A DNA stretch of 64,000 nucleotides from Parafrankia sp041008525 (lineage in GTDB: Bacteria > Actinomycetota > Actinomycetes > Frankiales > Frankiaceae): NCBI RefSeq assembly GCF_041008525.1, contig NZ_JBFLUG010000028.1:8724-72723 (forward strand), read 5' to 3'. Position 1 is the first letter of the stretch. Each line of letters opens with the position of its first letter. The notes under the pieces were generated by a model that saw only the letters and a program-made list of their open reading frames with translations, made no database searches and was not told the DNA's origin. The translations under genes were made by a program, and so were the position numbers. Of the stretch, positions 18,111-27,631 are shown in pieces.

Positions 18111-20447
18111 TCACCGGCTGCCCGCCGGCCGTCGCGGGTGGACGGTCGGCGCCGGTGGGTGGACAGTCGGCGGTTGCGCGGCCACGGTCGCGGCAGCGAC
18201 CGGCGCCTGCGGGCGGGCATCGTGCACAGGCGGCATTCCCTGCTCTGACAGCCCGAACCGGGTACCGAGCCGGCGTACCGGAGCCGGTGCCCACCAGCTC
18301 GCGTGGCCGGTGATCCGCAGCAGGGCCGGTGCGAGCAACGCCCGCAGCACGCAGGCGTCCAGCAGGACCGCGAGGGCGAGACCCGTCCCGAGCAGCTTGA
18401 TGCTGGTGACCGACGAGGTGATGAACCCGGCGAACACCGTGGCCAGCAGCAGTGCGGCGAAGGTGACGATGCGACCGGTGTGGCGCATCCCGCTGACGAT
18501 CGCCGCGGCCGGATCGCCGGTGCGGTCGTAGTCCTCGCGTATGCGGGCCAGCAGGAACACCGTGTAATCCATCGACACACCGAAGGCCACACAGAAGACG
18601 AGCACCGGCATGGCGGCCGGCACCGACCCGACCGCGGTGAAGCCCAGCAGGCCGGACAGGTTGCCGTCCTGGAACACCCACACCAGGACACCGAACGTCG
18701 CGCCGAGCCCCAGCACGTTGAGCAGCAGCGCCTGCAACGGCACAAGCACCGAGCCGAGCATTGCGACCAGCGCCAGCAGCGTGACGGTCGCGATGAAGCC
18801 ACCGACGAGCGGGAGCCGGGAGACCAGCGCGTCGGTGGTGTCGACCTGCGCGGCCGTCGGGCCGCCGACCAGCGTCATGAAGGGCGGGCGCAGATCTCGG
18901 ACGTTGTCCAGGAGCGTCTCGGCCCGGGCCGAGTTCGGGTCAACTGTCGGGACCACCGAGAGATACGCGGCGTCCCCGGCGACGCGGGGCGCGGTCACGC
19001 GCGCCACGTCCGGCAGCTCCGCCAGCTCCGCGGCGAAGGCGTCCAGGCTCGCCGCGGTACCGCTGCCGCTGCCGGTCCCGCCCGCCGCTGCGCCGCCCAG
19101 ACCGGTCGCGACGACGTCGAAAGCCCCGCTCTCCCGCCCGTCGAACTCCTGACGGATGACCTCGGCCGCCTGGCGGGACGCGCTGGAGGCCGGCAGGTTG
19201 CGGTCGTCATAGATACCGAGCGCGAGCTGGCCGACCGGCAGCGCGAGCACCACCAGGACCCCGGCGACGAGCGTCGCGACCACCACCGGACGTCGCATCA
19301 CCGCACCGGCGAGAGCCGCCCAGAACCGGCCGGTGTCGGTGGCCGCGCGGCGCCCGCGCGGAATCATCCGATCGCCGACCAGGGCCACGGCGGCCGGGAC
19401 GACCAGCACGGTGAACAGGGCTGCCAGCACCGTGGCGATGACGCCGGCAATGGCCATCGTGCGCAGGAACGGCACCGGGAACATCGCCAGAGCCAGCAGT
19501 GAGACAGCCACCGTCGCCGCCGAGAACATGATCGTCCGGCCGGACACCCGGACTGCCGTGGCCATCGCGGCGTCCCGGTCCGCTGCTGCGGCCCGGCCGG
19601 TCGCGGCGTCCCGGCCCGGCGTCCTGGCCAGCTCCTCCCGGTACCGTGCGATCAGCAGCAGCACGTAGTCGATGGACAACCCGAGCCCGAGGCCGACGAC
19701 GATGTTGGTGCTGAACGTCGTCACCTGGATGACGCCGGCGAGCAGACCCATCAGCGCGATGCCACCGAGCACGGTCAGCATGCCGACGGCGACCGGGACG
19801 AGCGCGACCCGCACGCCGCGCAGGAACAGCACCAGCAGCACCATGATCAACGGCAGGGCGATCAGCTCGGCGCGCAGCAGGTCCGTCGCGGTCCGGTCAC
19901 CCACCTCGGCCGCGACGACGTCGGGACCGGTCACGCTGACCGTGGCCGCCGGGGTGGATCGGCGCAGCCGCTCGGCGAGGTCGCCTGCCAGGGAGGCCCG
20001 TTCGCCGTCGTCGCCGCGCAGGCTTGCCACCACGAGCGCGTGCCGGCCGTCGGCGGAGCACAGCGCCCCGCCCGCCGAGTTCGCGGAATCCCAGCAGGAG
20101 ACGACCGACGCGACCGCCGGTTCGGCGGCGAGCAGGTCGCGGACCCGGGAGCCCTCCGCGACGAGCGCCGGCGCATCCACCGGCCGCATCACCTCCGGGC
20201 CCGGTGCACCGGTGGCGGCGATCACGGCGATCAGACCTGTCGGAGTGCGGTCGAAATGTTCCGCCAGCAGGTCGGCCGCCCGGGCGGACTCGCTGTCCGG
20301 CGGCGAGACACCGCCTTCGGCGAGTGTGCCACCCGCGACGACGCGCAGTCCCGTCAGCACGGCCAGGCCCAGCAGGACGCAGAGGAGCACGCGTCCCCGG
20401 GCAGCCACGAGCCGCTCGGAGAAGGTCGACGAAGGTCTTGGAAGCAT
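18111..20447 (-). CDS. MMPL-family RND transporter
   Basis: 778 aa from ATG 20447 (MLPRPSSTFSERLV); the frame is open further upstream but that part is the antisense of the histidine kinase gene. Two MMPL repeats: helix near the N-terminus (LLCVLLGLAVLTGLRVV), a first ectodomain (to about residue 180), a block of helices (LIALPLIMVLLVLFLRGVRVALVPVAVG; VTTFSTNIVVGLGLGLSIDYVLLLIARYREEL), a second ectodomain, and a second block (FCVAFGVSMDYTVFLLARIREDY). The GLSIDYxLLL and FGVSMDYxVFLLxRIRE signatures with their membrane Asp-Tyr pairs are diagnostic for proton-driven MmpL-type export of lipids or drugs. It is divergent from a two-component system and convergent with the fkbH operon. The substrate is unknown. 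Confidence 0.93.
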   Translation of the reverse strand: MLPRPSSTFSERLVAARGRVLLCVLLGLAVLTGLRVVAGGTLAEGGVSPPDSESARAADLLAEHFDRTPTGLIAVIAATGAPGPEVMRPVDAPALVAEGSRVRDLLAAEPAVASVVSCWDSANSAGGALCSADGRHALVVASLRGDDGERASLAGDLAERLRRSTPAATVSVTGPDVVAAEVGDRTATDLLRAELIALPLIMVLLVLFLRGVRVALVPVAVGMLTVLGGIALMGLLAGVIQVTTFSTNIVVGLGLGLSIDYVLLLIARYREELARTPGRDAATGRAAAADRDAAMATAVRVSGRTIMFSAATVAVSLLALAMFPVPFLRTMAIAGVIATVLAALFTVLVVPAAVALVGDRMIPRGRRAATDTGRFWAALAGAVMRRPVVVATLVAGVLVVLALPVGQLALGIYDDRNLPASSASRQAAEVIRQEFDGRESGAFDVVATGLGGAAAGGTGSGSGTAASLDAFAAELAELPDVARVTAPRVAGDAAYLSVVPTVDPNSARAETLLDNVRDLRPPFMTLVGGPTAAQVDTTDALVSRLPLVGGFIATVTLLALVAMLGSVLVPLQALLLNVLGLGATFGVLVWVFQDGNLSGLLGFTAVGSVPAAMPVLVFCVAFGVSMDYTVFLLARIREDYDRTGDPAAAIVSGMRHTGRIVTFAALLLATVFAGFITSSVTSIKLLGTGLALAVLLDACVLRALLAPALLRITGHASWWAPAPVRRLGTRFGLSEQGMPPVHDARPQAPVAAATVAAQPPTVHPPAPTVHPRRPAGSR

Positions 20448-20606
20448 GGTCCGAGTAGGCCACCGGCGCCGGCCGGGCACATCCGGCCCGTGGCCATCAG
20501 CATCCGGGACGTGGGCCGGCCAGGGGCTGTACCGCGGTCCAGGTGCCCGGACCGTCCTGAGTACGAGGCGGCGCACCGGACCGCCTCGTACGGTGAGTGC
20601 GTGGGC

Positions 20607-22031
20607 ATGAACCTCGGGTGGTCCGGTGGTGCGCCGCTCGGCCGGCCCGCACGAGACAGCACCGCCGACCCGCTGGCCGGCATGGTGCGGCTCGCGGACG
20701 GCGCCGTGTACGGCCTCACCTGCCTTGCCGCGCTCATCAGCGCGCTGCTTGTCGGGCCGGAGCCGGTGGCGCTGGTGCTGATCCTGCTCGCGGTGGCGGC
20801 GCCGGCCGCCGAGATCGGCGGCCGGCGGATCCCGCCGGCTCTGGCCGCACCGGTCAGCGTCGCGTCGGTGACGGGGCTGATCCTGCTGGACGCGCCGAAG
20901 TCCGCGCTGCTGGTGCTGGTGGCCGTCGCGGCCTGGGTCGCGCTGCGGTCGCCGTCGGTGCTGCTCAACGCGTCGATGGTCGTGGCGGTCGTCGTCCTGT
21001 CGTATGTGGACTTCAGCCGCCAGCCAGTCGGGAAGCACGACGGCTACCTGGCCTCGGGCTCGATCGTCTGGGGTGCCGCCGCGCTGTACGCGACCGCCAC
21101 CGGCGGAGTGCTGCGACGGACAGGCGTCCTCGCGGCCGAGCTGGCCAGGGCACAGGACCAACTGGTCGCTGCCGCGGCGACCGACGAACGCCGGCGGATC
21201 GCGCAGGACGTCCACGACCTGGTCGCGCACTCGCTGGCGGTGGCACTGCTCAACATCACCGGAGCCCGCCGGCTGATCCGCAGCGAGCCCGCCCGCGCCG
21301 ACGAGGCGCTGGCGCGGGCGGAGGATGTCGGGCGGGAGAGCCTGCAGGGAATCCGCCGGGTCGTCGGCCTGCTCGGCGGCGACAGCCGGGGCGGCGGCAG
21401 TGCAGCGCGCGTCGCTGTCGGCGGTGTCGGCGGTGTCGGCGGCGGCATGGGCGCTGGGCCGCTGCCGGCGGCGCACGACATCGGCGCCCTGGTCGAGGGC
21501 TACCGGCGCAGCGGGATGGAGGTCGCCTTCTCGGTCGTGGGTGACCGCGGCCAGGACAGTCTCGACGGGCTCGACCAGGCCGCCGGCTCGGTCCTGTTCC
21601 GGACGGTGCGTGAGGCGCTGGCCAACGTTCTGCACCACGCCGGCGGCGCGGCGACGGCGATCAGCATCGAGGTGATCGCCGCCGCGGTCCACGTGGTGAT
21701 CCGCAACGATGCGCCCCCGTGGGGCGTCCGTGGCCCGTGGTCCGGCAACGGTGCTGGCGCTCCCGAGCGGCGGCTCGCGCCGCGCGGCGGCCAGCTCGCC
21801 GGCGGGGGGCCCGGCTCCGTCGGCAGGGCCGCCGCAGGCCTGGCCGGGCCGCGTCCGCCGGGGATGGGGCTCTCCGGGATGATCGAACGGGTTCACGCGC
21901 TCGGTGGTTCGATCACGGCCGGCCCCCGGGACGACGGCTGGGAGGTGGCCGCCTCGATCCCCACGATGACCGCCGCCGCGGGGTCGGCGGCAGGTTCGGC
22001 GGCAGGTTCGGCGGCGGGAGGTACCCGGTGA
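20607..22031 (+). CDS. Membrane sensor histidine kinase (NarL/DesK-type)
   Basis: 474 aa from ATG 20607 (GTG 20601 alternative). Residues about 25-140 contain four to five hydrophobic segments (LTCLAALISALLVG, VALVLILLAVAAP, VSVASVTGLILL, LLVLVAVAAWVAL, SMVVAVVVLSYV), so sensing is within or near the membrane. The HisKA_3 H-box is DERRRIAQDVHDLVAHSLAV. The N-box is VREALANVLHHAGGAA, and the ATP lid and G-box (GPRPPGMGLSGMIERVHALGG) come after an Arg/Gly-rich insert at about residues 370-400. A Gly/Val repeat (VGGVGGVGGG) sits between the two domains. The gene overlaps the LuxR-type regulator by four bases (GTGA). MMPL is divergent 159 bp away and is a likely target. Confidence 0.92.
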   Translation: MNLGWSGGAPLGRPARDSTADPLAGMVRLADGAVYGLTCLAALISALLVGPEPVALVLILLAVAAPAAEIGGRRIPPALAAPVSVASVTGLILLDAPKSALLVLVAVAAWVALRSPSVLLNASMVVAVVVLSYVDFSRQPVGKHDGYLASGSIVWGAAALYATATGGVLRRTGVLAAELARAQDQLVAAAATDERRRIAQDVHDLVAHSLAVALLNITGARRLIRSEPARADEALARAEDVGRESLQGIRRVVGLLGGDSRGGGSAARVAVGGVGGVGGGMGAGPLPAAHDIGALVEGYRRSGMEVAFSVVGDRGQDSLDGLDQAAGSVLFRTVREALANVLHHAGGAATAISIEVIAAAVHVVIRNDAPPWGVRGPWSGNGAGAPERRLAPRGGQLAGGGPGSVGRAAAGLAGPRPPGMGLSGMIERVHALGGSITAGPRDDGWEVAASIPTMTAAAGSAAGSAAGSAAGGTR

Positions 22032-22741
22032 GCTACCCGGAGCCTGTGTTGCGCGTACTGCTGGTCGACGACCAGCAGCTGGTGCGCGCGGGCATCGCGC
22101 TTGTCCTGAGCGCGGAGCCCGGCATCGACATCGTCGGTGAGCGGGCGGACGGCGACGAGGTCCTTCCCGCGGTCCGTGCGCTGTCGCCCGATGTCATCCT
22201 GTTGGACATCCGGATGGCCCGCATGGACGGTGTGGACGCCCTTCGCGCCCTGGGGCGGGCGGGGGACCACCCGCCGGTCCTGGTGCTCACGACCTTCAGC
22301 GACGACGACGTCGTGTGGGGCGCGATGGCGGCCGGGGCGGCCGGGTTCATCCTGAAGGACCGCCCGGCCGACGACATCGTCCGGGCCATCCGGCTCGTTG
22401 CTCAGGGCGGGTCCTGGATCGATCCGTCGGCGAGCGGGCGCCTGCTCGCCGCCTTGCGTACCAAGGCCGTCGCCGATCTCGGGGTGCGGCGGAGGTTCGA
22501 GCGCCTTTCCGACCGCGAGCTGCAGGTCCTGCAGGCGATGGCGCGCGGTGCCACGAATCGTGAGATAGCGGCGGAGCTGCGGGTGGCTGAGCGCACGGTG
22601 AAGGCCCACGTCGGCAGCATCTTCGGAAAGCTGGAGGTGCGTGACCGGGCCGGCGCGATCGTGCTGGCGCATGATGTCGGCTTTCGTGCCGGTGGACCGG
22701 ACGGATCCGGACCGCGGGGCGTGCGGAACCTGAGCACCTGA
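22028..22741 (+). CDS. NarL/LuxR-family response regulator
   Basis: 237 aa. GTG 22028 overlaps the kinase stop and has GGGAGG eight bases upstream. The receiver domain has LLVDDQQLV, phospho-acceptor Asp in VILLDIRMARMDG, Thr in VLTTFSDDD and Lys in FILKDRPAD. The LuxR HTH starts at about residue 158: RLSDRELQVLQAMARGATNREIAAEL followed by VAERTVKAHVGSIFGKL. It is the partner of the preceding kinase. The divergent MMPL exporter is the obvious candidate for control; an exporter that is induced by envelope stress or its own substrate would fit. Confidence 0.95.
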   Translation: MSYPEPVLRVLLVDDQQLVRAGIALVLSAEPGIDIVGERADGDEVLPAVRALSPDVILLDIRMARMDGVDALRALGRAGDHPPVLVLTTFSDDDVVWGAMAAGAAGFILKDRPADDIVRAIRLVAQGGSWIDPSASGRLLAALRTKAVADLGVRRRFERLSDRELQVLQAMARGATNREIAAELRVAERTVKAHVGSIFGKLEVRDRAGAIVLAHDVGFRAGGPDGSGPRGVRNLST

Positions 22742-22972
22742 GCGTATGGTGTGCATTCGCCAACAGCCGTCATGGCGTTTGCGCCCCATTGTCGGCCAGC
22801 GGATCAGTGCCGTTGAATCGTGCCGGAGAGCGGTCTCGAAGGGGAGATATCTCAATAATCAAGGTGTTGGGGCTCGGCTGGCGGAAAAGAAGCTGAGTGA
22901 TCTCCGCTGCACTTCTCTGCAAGTGATCAGGTCACTTGGTTACCCTGTCCGGGCATCCGCTACCGTGCCGCC
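22742..22972. other. A/T-richer intergenic segment after the response regulator
   Basis: About 230 bp, markedly less GC-rich around 22840-22960 than its surroundings, as expected for a promoter of the rightward frame starting at 22973. No clear palindrome or repeat seen. A GAGATATCTC palindrome lies at about 22842-22851 (ggaGATATCtcaat). Confidence 0.35.
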
Positions 22973-23596
22973 GTGTCTTTGAGTTCGCTATCCCAGATGT
23001 CCGTCGGCCCGCCCGCGGCTCCCGCCGCGCTGCCGACGCCCCCACCTATTCGCATGAATGGACAGTCCGTGCCCGGAGGGGCCGCACCGGATGGATCCTG
23101 GCCGGCTGACCTGCTGACCGGCTCGTCGGCATTCGCGGTACTTGCCGTGCTGCTCGCGGCGGCGCTGGTGAGCGCACTGGTGGCCGTCGCCGTCGGCGGC
23201 GCCCTGCGCGCCCGCCGTGCCGAGGCGAAGCAGGGCCCCGGCCCCCGCGGCACCGCCGCACCGCATCCTGCTCACACACCCGGAGCCGCCCGCGCCGCCC
23301 GCGCCGCCCTGCGCCCCGCGCCCCTGCGCCCGATCCGTCTGACGCCCGCCCGCCCTGGTCCGGCCGCCGTCGGGTCCACCTCGCGGGTGTCCGCCGGTGC
23401 GGCGGCTGCGCGATCGAGATCAGCCGGCCGGCGGGGCTACACGGCGGCCGGGGCCCATTCCTGGGCCTGGGTGACGAGGCCCGTCCAGTCGGCTCCCCGG
23501 CTCCGGGCCCGGTTCGCAAGCGACATGATCCCGTTGGTCAGCCAGGCGGTGGGACGCACGGCGGAGGTCGCCAGCGCTCGGGTGGCCAGCGTCTGA
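22973..23596 (+). CDS. Possible small membrane protein (uncertain)
   Basis: 207 codons from GTG 22973. One clear hydrophobic segment at about residues 52-76 (FAVLAVLLAAALVSALVAVAVGG) followed by basic residues (LRARRAEAK), then an Ala/Pro/Arg-rich region. The A/T-rich upstream segment supports a promoter. The last 160 bp overlap, in antisense, the end of the TPR-like gene 23437-24432, which clearly uses the other strand, so the C-terminal part is doubtful. It may be a real small membrane protein with a degenerate tail, or chance. Confidence 0.3.
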   Translation: MSLSSLSQMSVGPPAAPAALPTPPPIRMNGQSVPGGAAPDGSWPADLLTGSSAFAVLAVLLAAALVSALVAVAVGGALRARRAEAKQGPGPRGTAAPHPAHTPGAARAARAALRPAPLRPIRLTPARPGPAAVGSTSRVSAGAAAARSRSAGRRGYTAAGAHSWAWVTRPVQSAPRLRARFASDMIPLVSQAVGRTAEVASARVASV

Positions 23597-24432
23597 GCCT
23601 CGTCGAGCGCGTCGGCGTGCATCGCGGCGGACGCCTGGTACAGCCGCACCGCGGCCAGCGCCCCGGGGGCACGCGACCGATCGAACGACGTCGAGGCGGC
23701 CGTGAGCCGGCGACGCCCCTCGGTCAGCGCGCCCGCGCCCACCAGTGCGGCGCCCCCGAAGGTCGGCAGGTAGCCCGGATGCAGGCCGTCAAGGGCGTAG
23801 CCCTGCGCGGCGGTGGGTACGTCACGGGCCAGCTTCTCGGCCTCCAGCACCACCTCCATCACCCGGTCGGCGGGCTCGCCCCGACCGGCGCGGATGTTGG
23901 CCTCGGTGGTCATCGCGAGGATCGCCGTATGCGAGCGGGGCGCCGTGGAACGGGCCGCGAGCGCGAGGGAGAGCCCGTCGTCGACGCTGCTGAAGGTGTA
24001 GGCGGCCAGCTCGGCCAGCACGACGCCCGCGTGGGCGGCGGTCGGCGCGTCGCCGACGTGACGGGCCAGGACCAGTGCCGTGCGGGCCGACACGACCGCC
24101 CGCCCGGACAGGCCGCTGTCGCCCTGCGCCACGGCCGCCATGACCAGAACCCTGCTGTGGGTACGGCGCCAGTCCCGACGGATGGCTGCGGGCTGGCGCC
24201 GGCCCGCCATCGTCTCGGTGTGGCGGGCGATGACGTCGAGCCGTTCGACGAGGTCCGAGGGGGCCATCGTCTCCCAGCGGCGCGCCATGGTCGCCAGACC
24301 GGTCTCGATTCGGTCGAGAGTGTCCCGGCCCGGGTCATCCGCGGCAGTCATGAGACGTGATCCCCCGAGTGCGAGCGCGGCTGCGGTCGCACCTGCGGCA
24401 ACGACCAGCCGCCTGTCCGCGACTTCGTCCAT
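23437..24432 (-). CDS. Membrane-anchored or secreted TPR-like helical protein
   Basis: 331 aa. The ATG at 24432 has CAGGAG seven bases upstream. The N-terminus (DRRLVVAAGATAAALALGGSRLM) looks like a signal or anchor segment. The rest is helical, with Ala/Leu-rich repeats of TPR character: RRDWRRTHSRVLVMAAVAQGDSG, ARTALVLARHVGDAPTAAHAGVVLAELA, DEAQTLATRALATSAVRPTAWLTNGIMSLANRAR. It resembles the C-terminal TPR part of Streptomyces XRE-type regulators, but there is no HTH here. Such proteins bind partner proteins. Isolated gene between an uncertain small frame and metB; the upstream 377 bp must hold its promoter. Confidence 0.7.
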   Translation of the reverse strand: MDEVADRRLVVAAGATAAALALGGSRLMTAADDPGRDTLDRIETGLATMARRWETMAPSDLVERLDVIARHTETMAGRRQPAAIRRDWRRTHSRVLVMAAVAQGDSGLSGRAVVSARTALVLARHVGDAPTAAHAGVVLAELAAYTFSSVDDGLSLALAARSTAPRSHTAILAMTTEANIRAGRGEPADRVMEVVLEAEKLARDVPTAAQGYALDGLHPGYLPTFGGAALVGAGALTEGRRRLTAASTSFDRSRAPGALAAVRLYQASAAMHADALDEAQTLATRALATSAVRPTAWLTNGIMSLANRARSRGADWTGLVTQAQEWAPAAV

Positions 24433-24809
24433 CCCGTACTCCTGGGCGTCGTTGTCCGGTCACGGCGGCAGAAGCCCGGATGATCCGGACGTAATCTCAT
24501 GATTAGTCTCCGGAAAGAGATGATCGCGAATCTACTCTGACGGTAGCGAGACCGCCGCGTTCTGTCGTCATCCCGCTGGGATCTCGGGACTTTCGTCATA
24601 TGACGGGGTGTTCCTGTGCGCCAGTCGGCCCGGGTGTGCTGTTTTCCGGCTGGCGGGTTTTGGTAGATCTTTCGTTGGGCGCTGCGCGCATCGGCGGGCT
24701 GCCGCCTGTCGCGCCCCGACCACCCGCGCGTGGGCGACGGGGTGTCGAGGCGTCGAGGCGTGAACAGTCGGGCGGGTGCGTCGGCGGCCCACCCCGGTGA
24801 TGCGCTGCC
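24433..24809. other. Intergenic region upstream of the TPR-like gene
   Basis: 377 bp between the metB stop and the TPR-like gene, both leftward. The segment 24480-24610 is A/T-richer and contains the perfect palindrome CGTCATATGACG at 24594-24605, a possible operator of the TPR-like gene, 160 bp from its start. The remainder shows nothing recognisable. Confidence 0.45.
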
Positions 24810-25967
24810 TCAGACGGTGTCGAGGGCCTGGTCGAGGTCGGCGAGCAGGTCATCGGCCGCCTCGATGCCGACCGAGAGCCGGACGAGATCGTCAGGCACC
24901 GCCAGCGGGGAGCCGACGACCGATGCGTGGGTCATCCGGGCTGGATGCTCGATCAACGACTCGACTCCGCCCAGCGACTCGGCGAGGGTGAACAGCCGTG
25001 TGGCCGCGCACACCGCGAGCGCCGCGTCCGCGCCGGCCGCGAGCTGAAAGGAGACCATGCCGCCGAAGTCCCGCATCTGCTTGGCAGCAATCTCGTGGCC
25101 CGGATGGCTGGCGAGGCCCGGATAGTGGACGGAGGAGACGGCCGGGTGGCCGGCGAGTAGCGCGGCGACCTCCCGGGCGTTCGCACAGTGCCGGTCCATG
25201 CGCACCGGCAACGTCTTGATTCCCCTCAGCACGAGCCAGGAGTCGAACGGCCCGGGAATCGCGCCGGCCGCGTTCTGCAGGAAACGCACCTGCTCGGCGA
25301 GCTCGGTCGACGCCGTCACCACCGCTCCACCGACCACGTCGCTGTGCCCGCCGAGGTACTTCGTGGTCGAGTGGACGACGGCGTCCGCGCCGAGGGCCAG
25401 CGGTTGACACAGGTACGGCGACGCGAAGGTGTTGTCGACGACGAGCAGGGCGCCTGCCTGGTGGGCGGCACTGGCGAGAGCCGCGATGTCAGCGATGGCC
25501 AGCAGGGGGTTGGTCGGTGTTTCGCACCAGACGAGCGCCGTGGCCCCGGGCCGGATCGCCGCGCTGGCCGCCGCCGGGTCGCTGAGGTCGGCGGCGGTGT
25601 GCTCGACGCCCCATTCGGCCAGCACCCGGGCGAAGAGGCGGTAGGTGCCGCCGTAGGCGTCGGCGGGGATGACGACATGGCTTCCGGGTCGGCACACCGC
25701 GCGGAGCAGCGCGTCCGACGCGGCCAGGCCGGAGGCGAAGGCGAGGCCGGCGGCGCCGCCCTCGAGCGCGGTGAGGCTTGTTTCCAGTGCCGCTCGGGTC
25801 GGGTTGCCGGAGCGGGCGTACTCGAAGCCGGCCCGGAGCCCGCCCACTCCGTCCTGCGCGAAGGTGGACGCGGGATGGATGGGCACGACCACGGCACCGG
25901 TCGCCGCGTCGGGCTCCTGCCCGGCGTGCACCGCCACGGTCTCGAAGCCCACATTCCGATCAGCCAT
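24810..25967 (-). CDS. metB: Cystathionine gamma-synthase / gamma-lyase family enzyme
   Basis: 385 aa from ATG 25967. PLP-dependent Cys/Met metabolism enzyme: SGNPTRAALE (substrate-binding YSRxxNPT-like segment), GLAASDALLRA, LLVVDNTFASPYLCQPLALGADAVVHSTTKYLGGHSDVVGG with the PLP Lys in STTKYLGGHSD, and SLGGVESLIEHPARMTHAS near the C-terminus. Members make cystathionine from an acylhomoserine and Cys, or cleave it to Cys. It is 83 bp downstream of a cystathionine beta-synthase gene. That pairing, as in mycobacteria (Rv1077/Rv1079), suggests a role in reverse transsulfuration from Met to Cys; which direction dominates cannot be read from sequence. Confidence 0.93.
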   Translation of the reverse strand: MADRNVGFETVAVHAGQEPDAATGAVVVPIHPASTFAQDGVGGLRAGFEYARSGNPTRAALETSLTALEGGAAGLAFASGLAASDALLRAVCRPGSHVVIPADAYGGTYRLFARVLAEWGVEHTAADLSDPAAASAAIRPGATALVWCETPTNPLLAIADIAALASAAHQAGALLVVDNTFASPYLCQPLALGADAVVHSTTKYLGGHSDVVGGAVVTASTELAEQVRFLQNAAGAIPGPFDSWLVLRGIKTLPVRMDRHCANAREVAALLAGHPAVSSVHYPGLASHPGHEIAAKQMRDFGGMVSFQLAAGADAALAVCAATRLFTLAESLGGVESLIEHPARMTHASVVGSPLAVPDDLVRLSVGIEAADDLLADLDQALDTV

Positions 25968-26050
25968 GAAGCCAGCCTTCGCGTGTGAGGGAGCGGCCGC
26001 GGGCCGGTGCCGGGCGGCGACCACCGGTGGCCGGCTCCAGCCGGGGTACG

Positions 26051-27442
<1,392 letters not shown>

Positions 27443-27631
27443 AGCCCGCCGCCCCCTCGCCGAGGACCCTGCGCCGACTGCTGGCGCAGCCGTCGGGACA
27501 GACGCTACCGGCGGTTCTCCCGCTTCGCCGTTCGGCCGCGGTCCGGACACGGGAAGACACCGAGCGAGCCTTCCGAGGCCTGGTCGGAGCAGGTCTGGAG
27601 ACCAGCCCGACCAGGCCGGGGACCGGTCGAC

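Noticed and set aside
20448..21896. N-terminal extension of the MMPL frame
   Set aside because: This portion is antisense to the sensor kinase and has no MMPL features; the transporter starts naturally at 20447.
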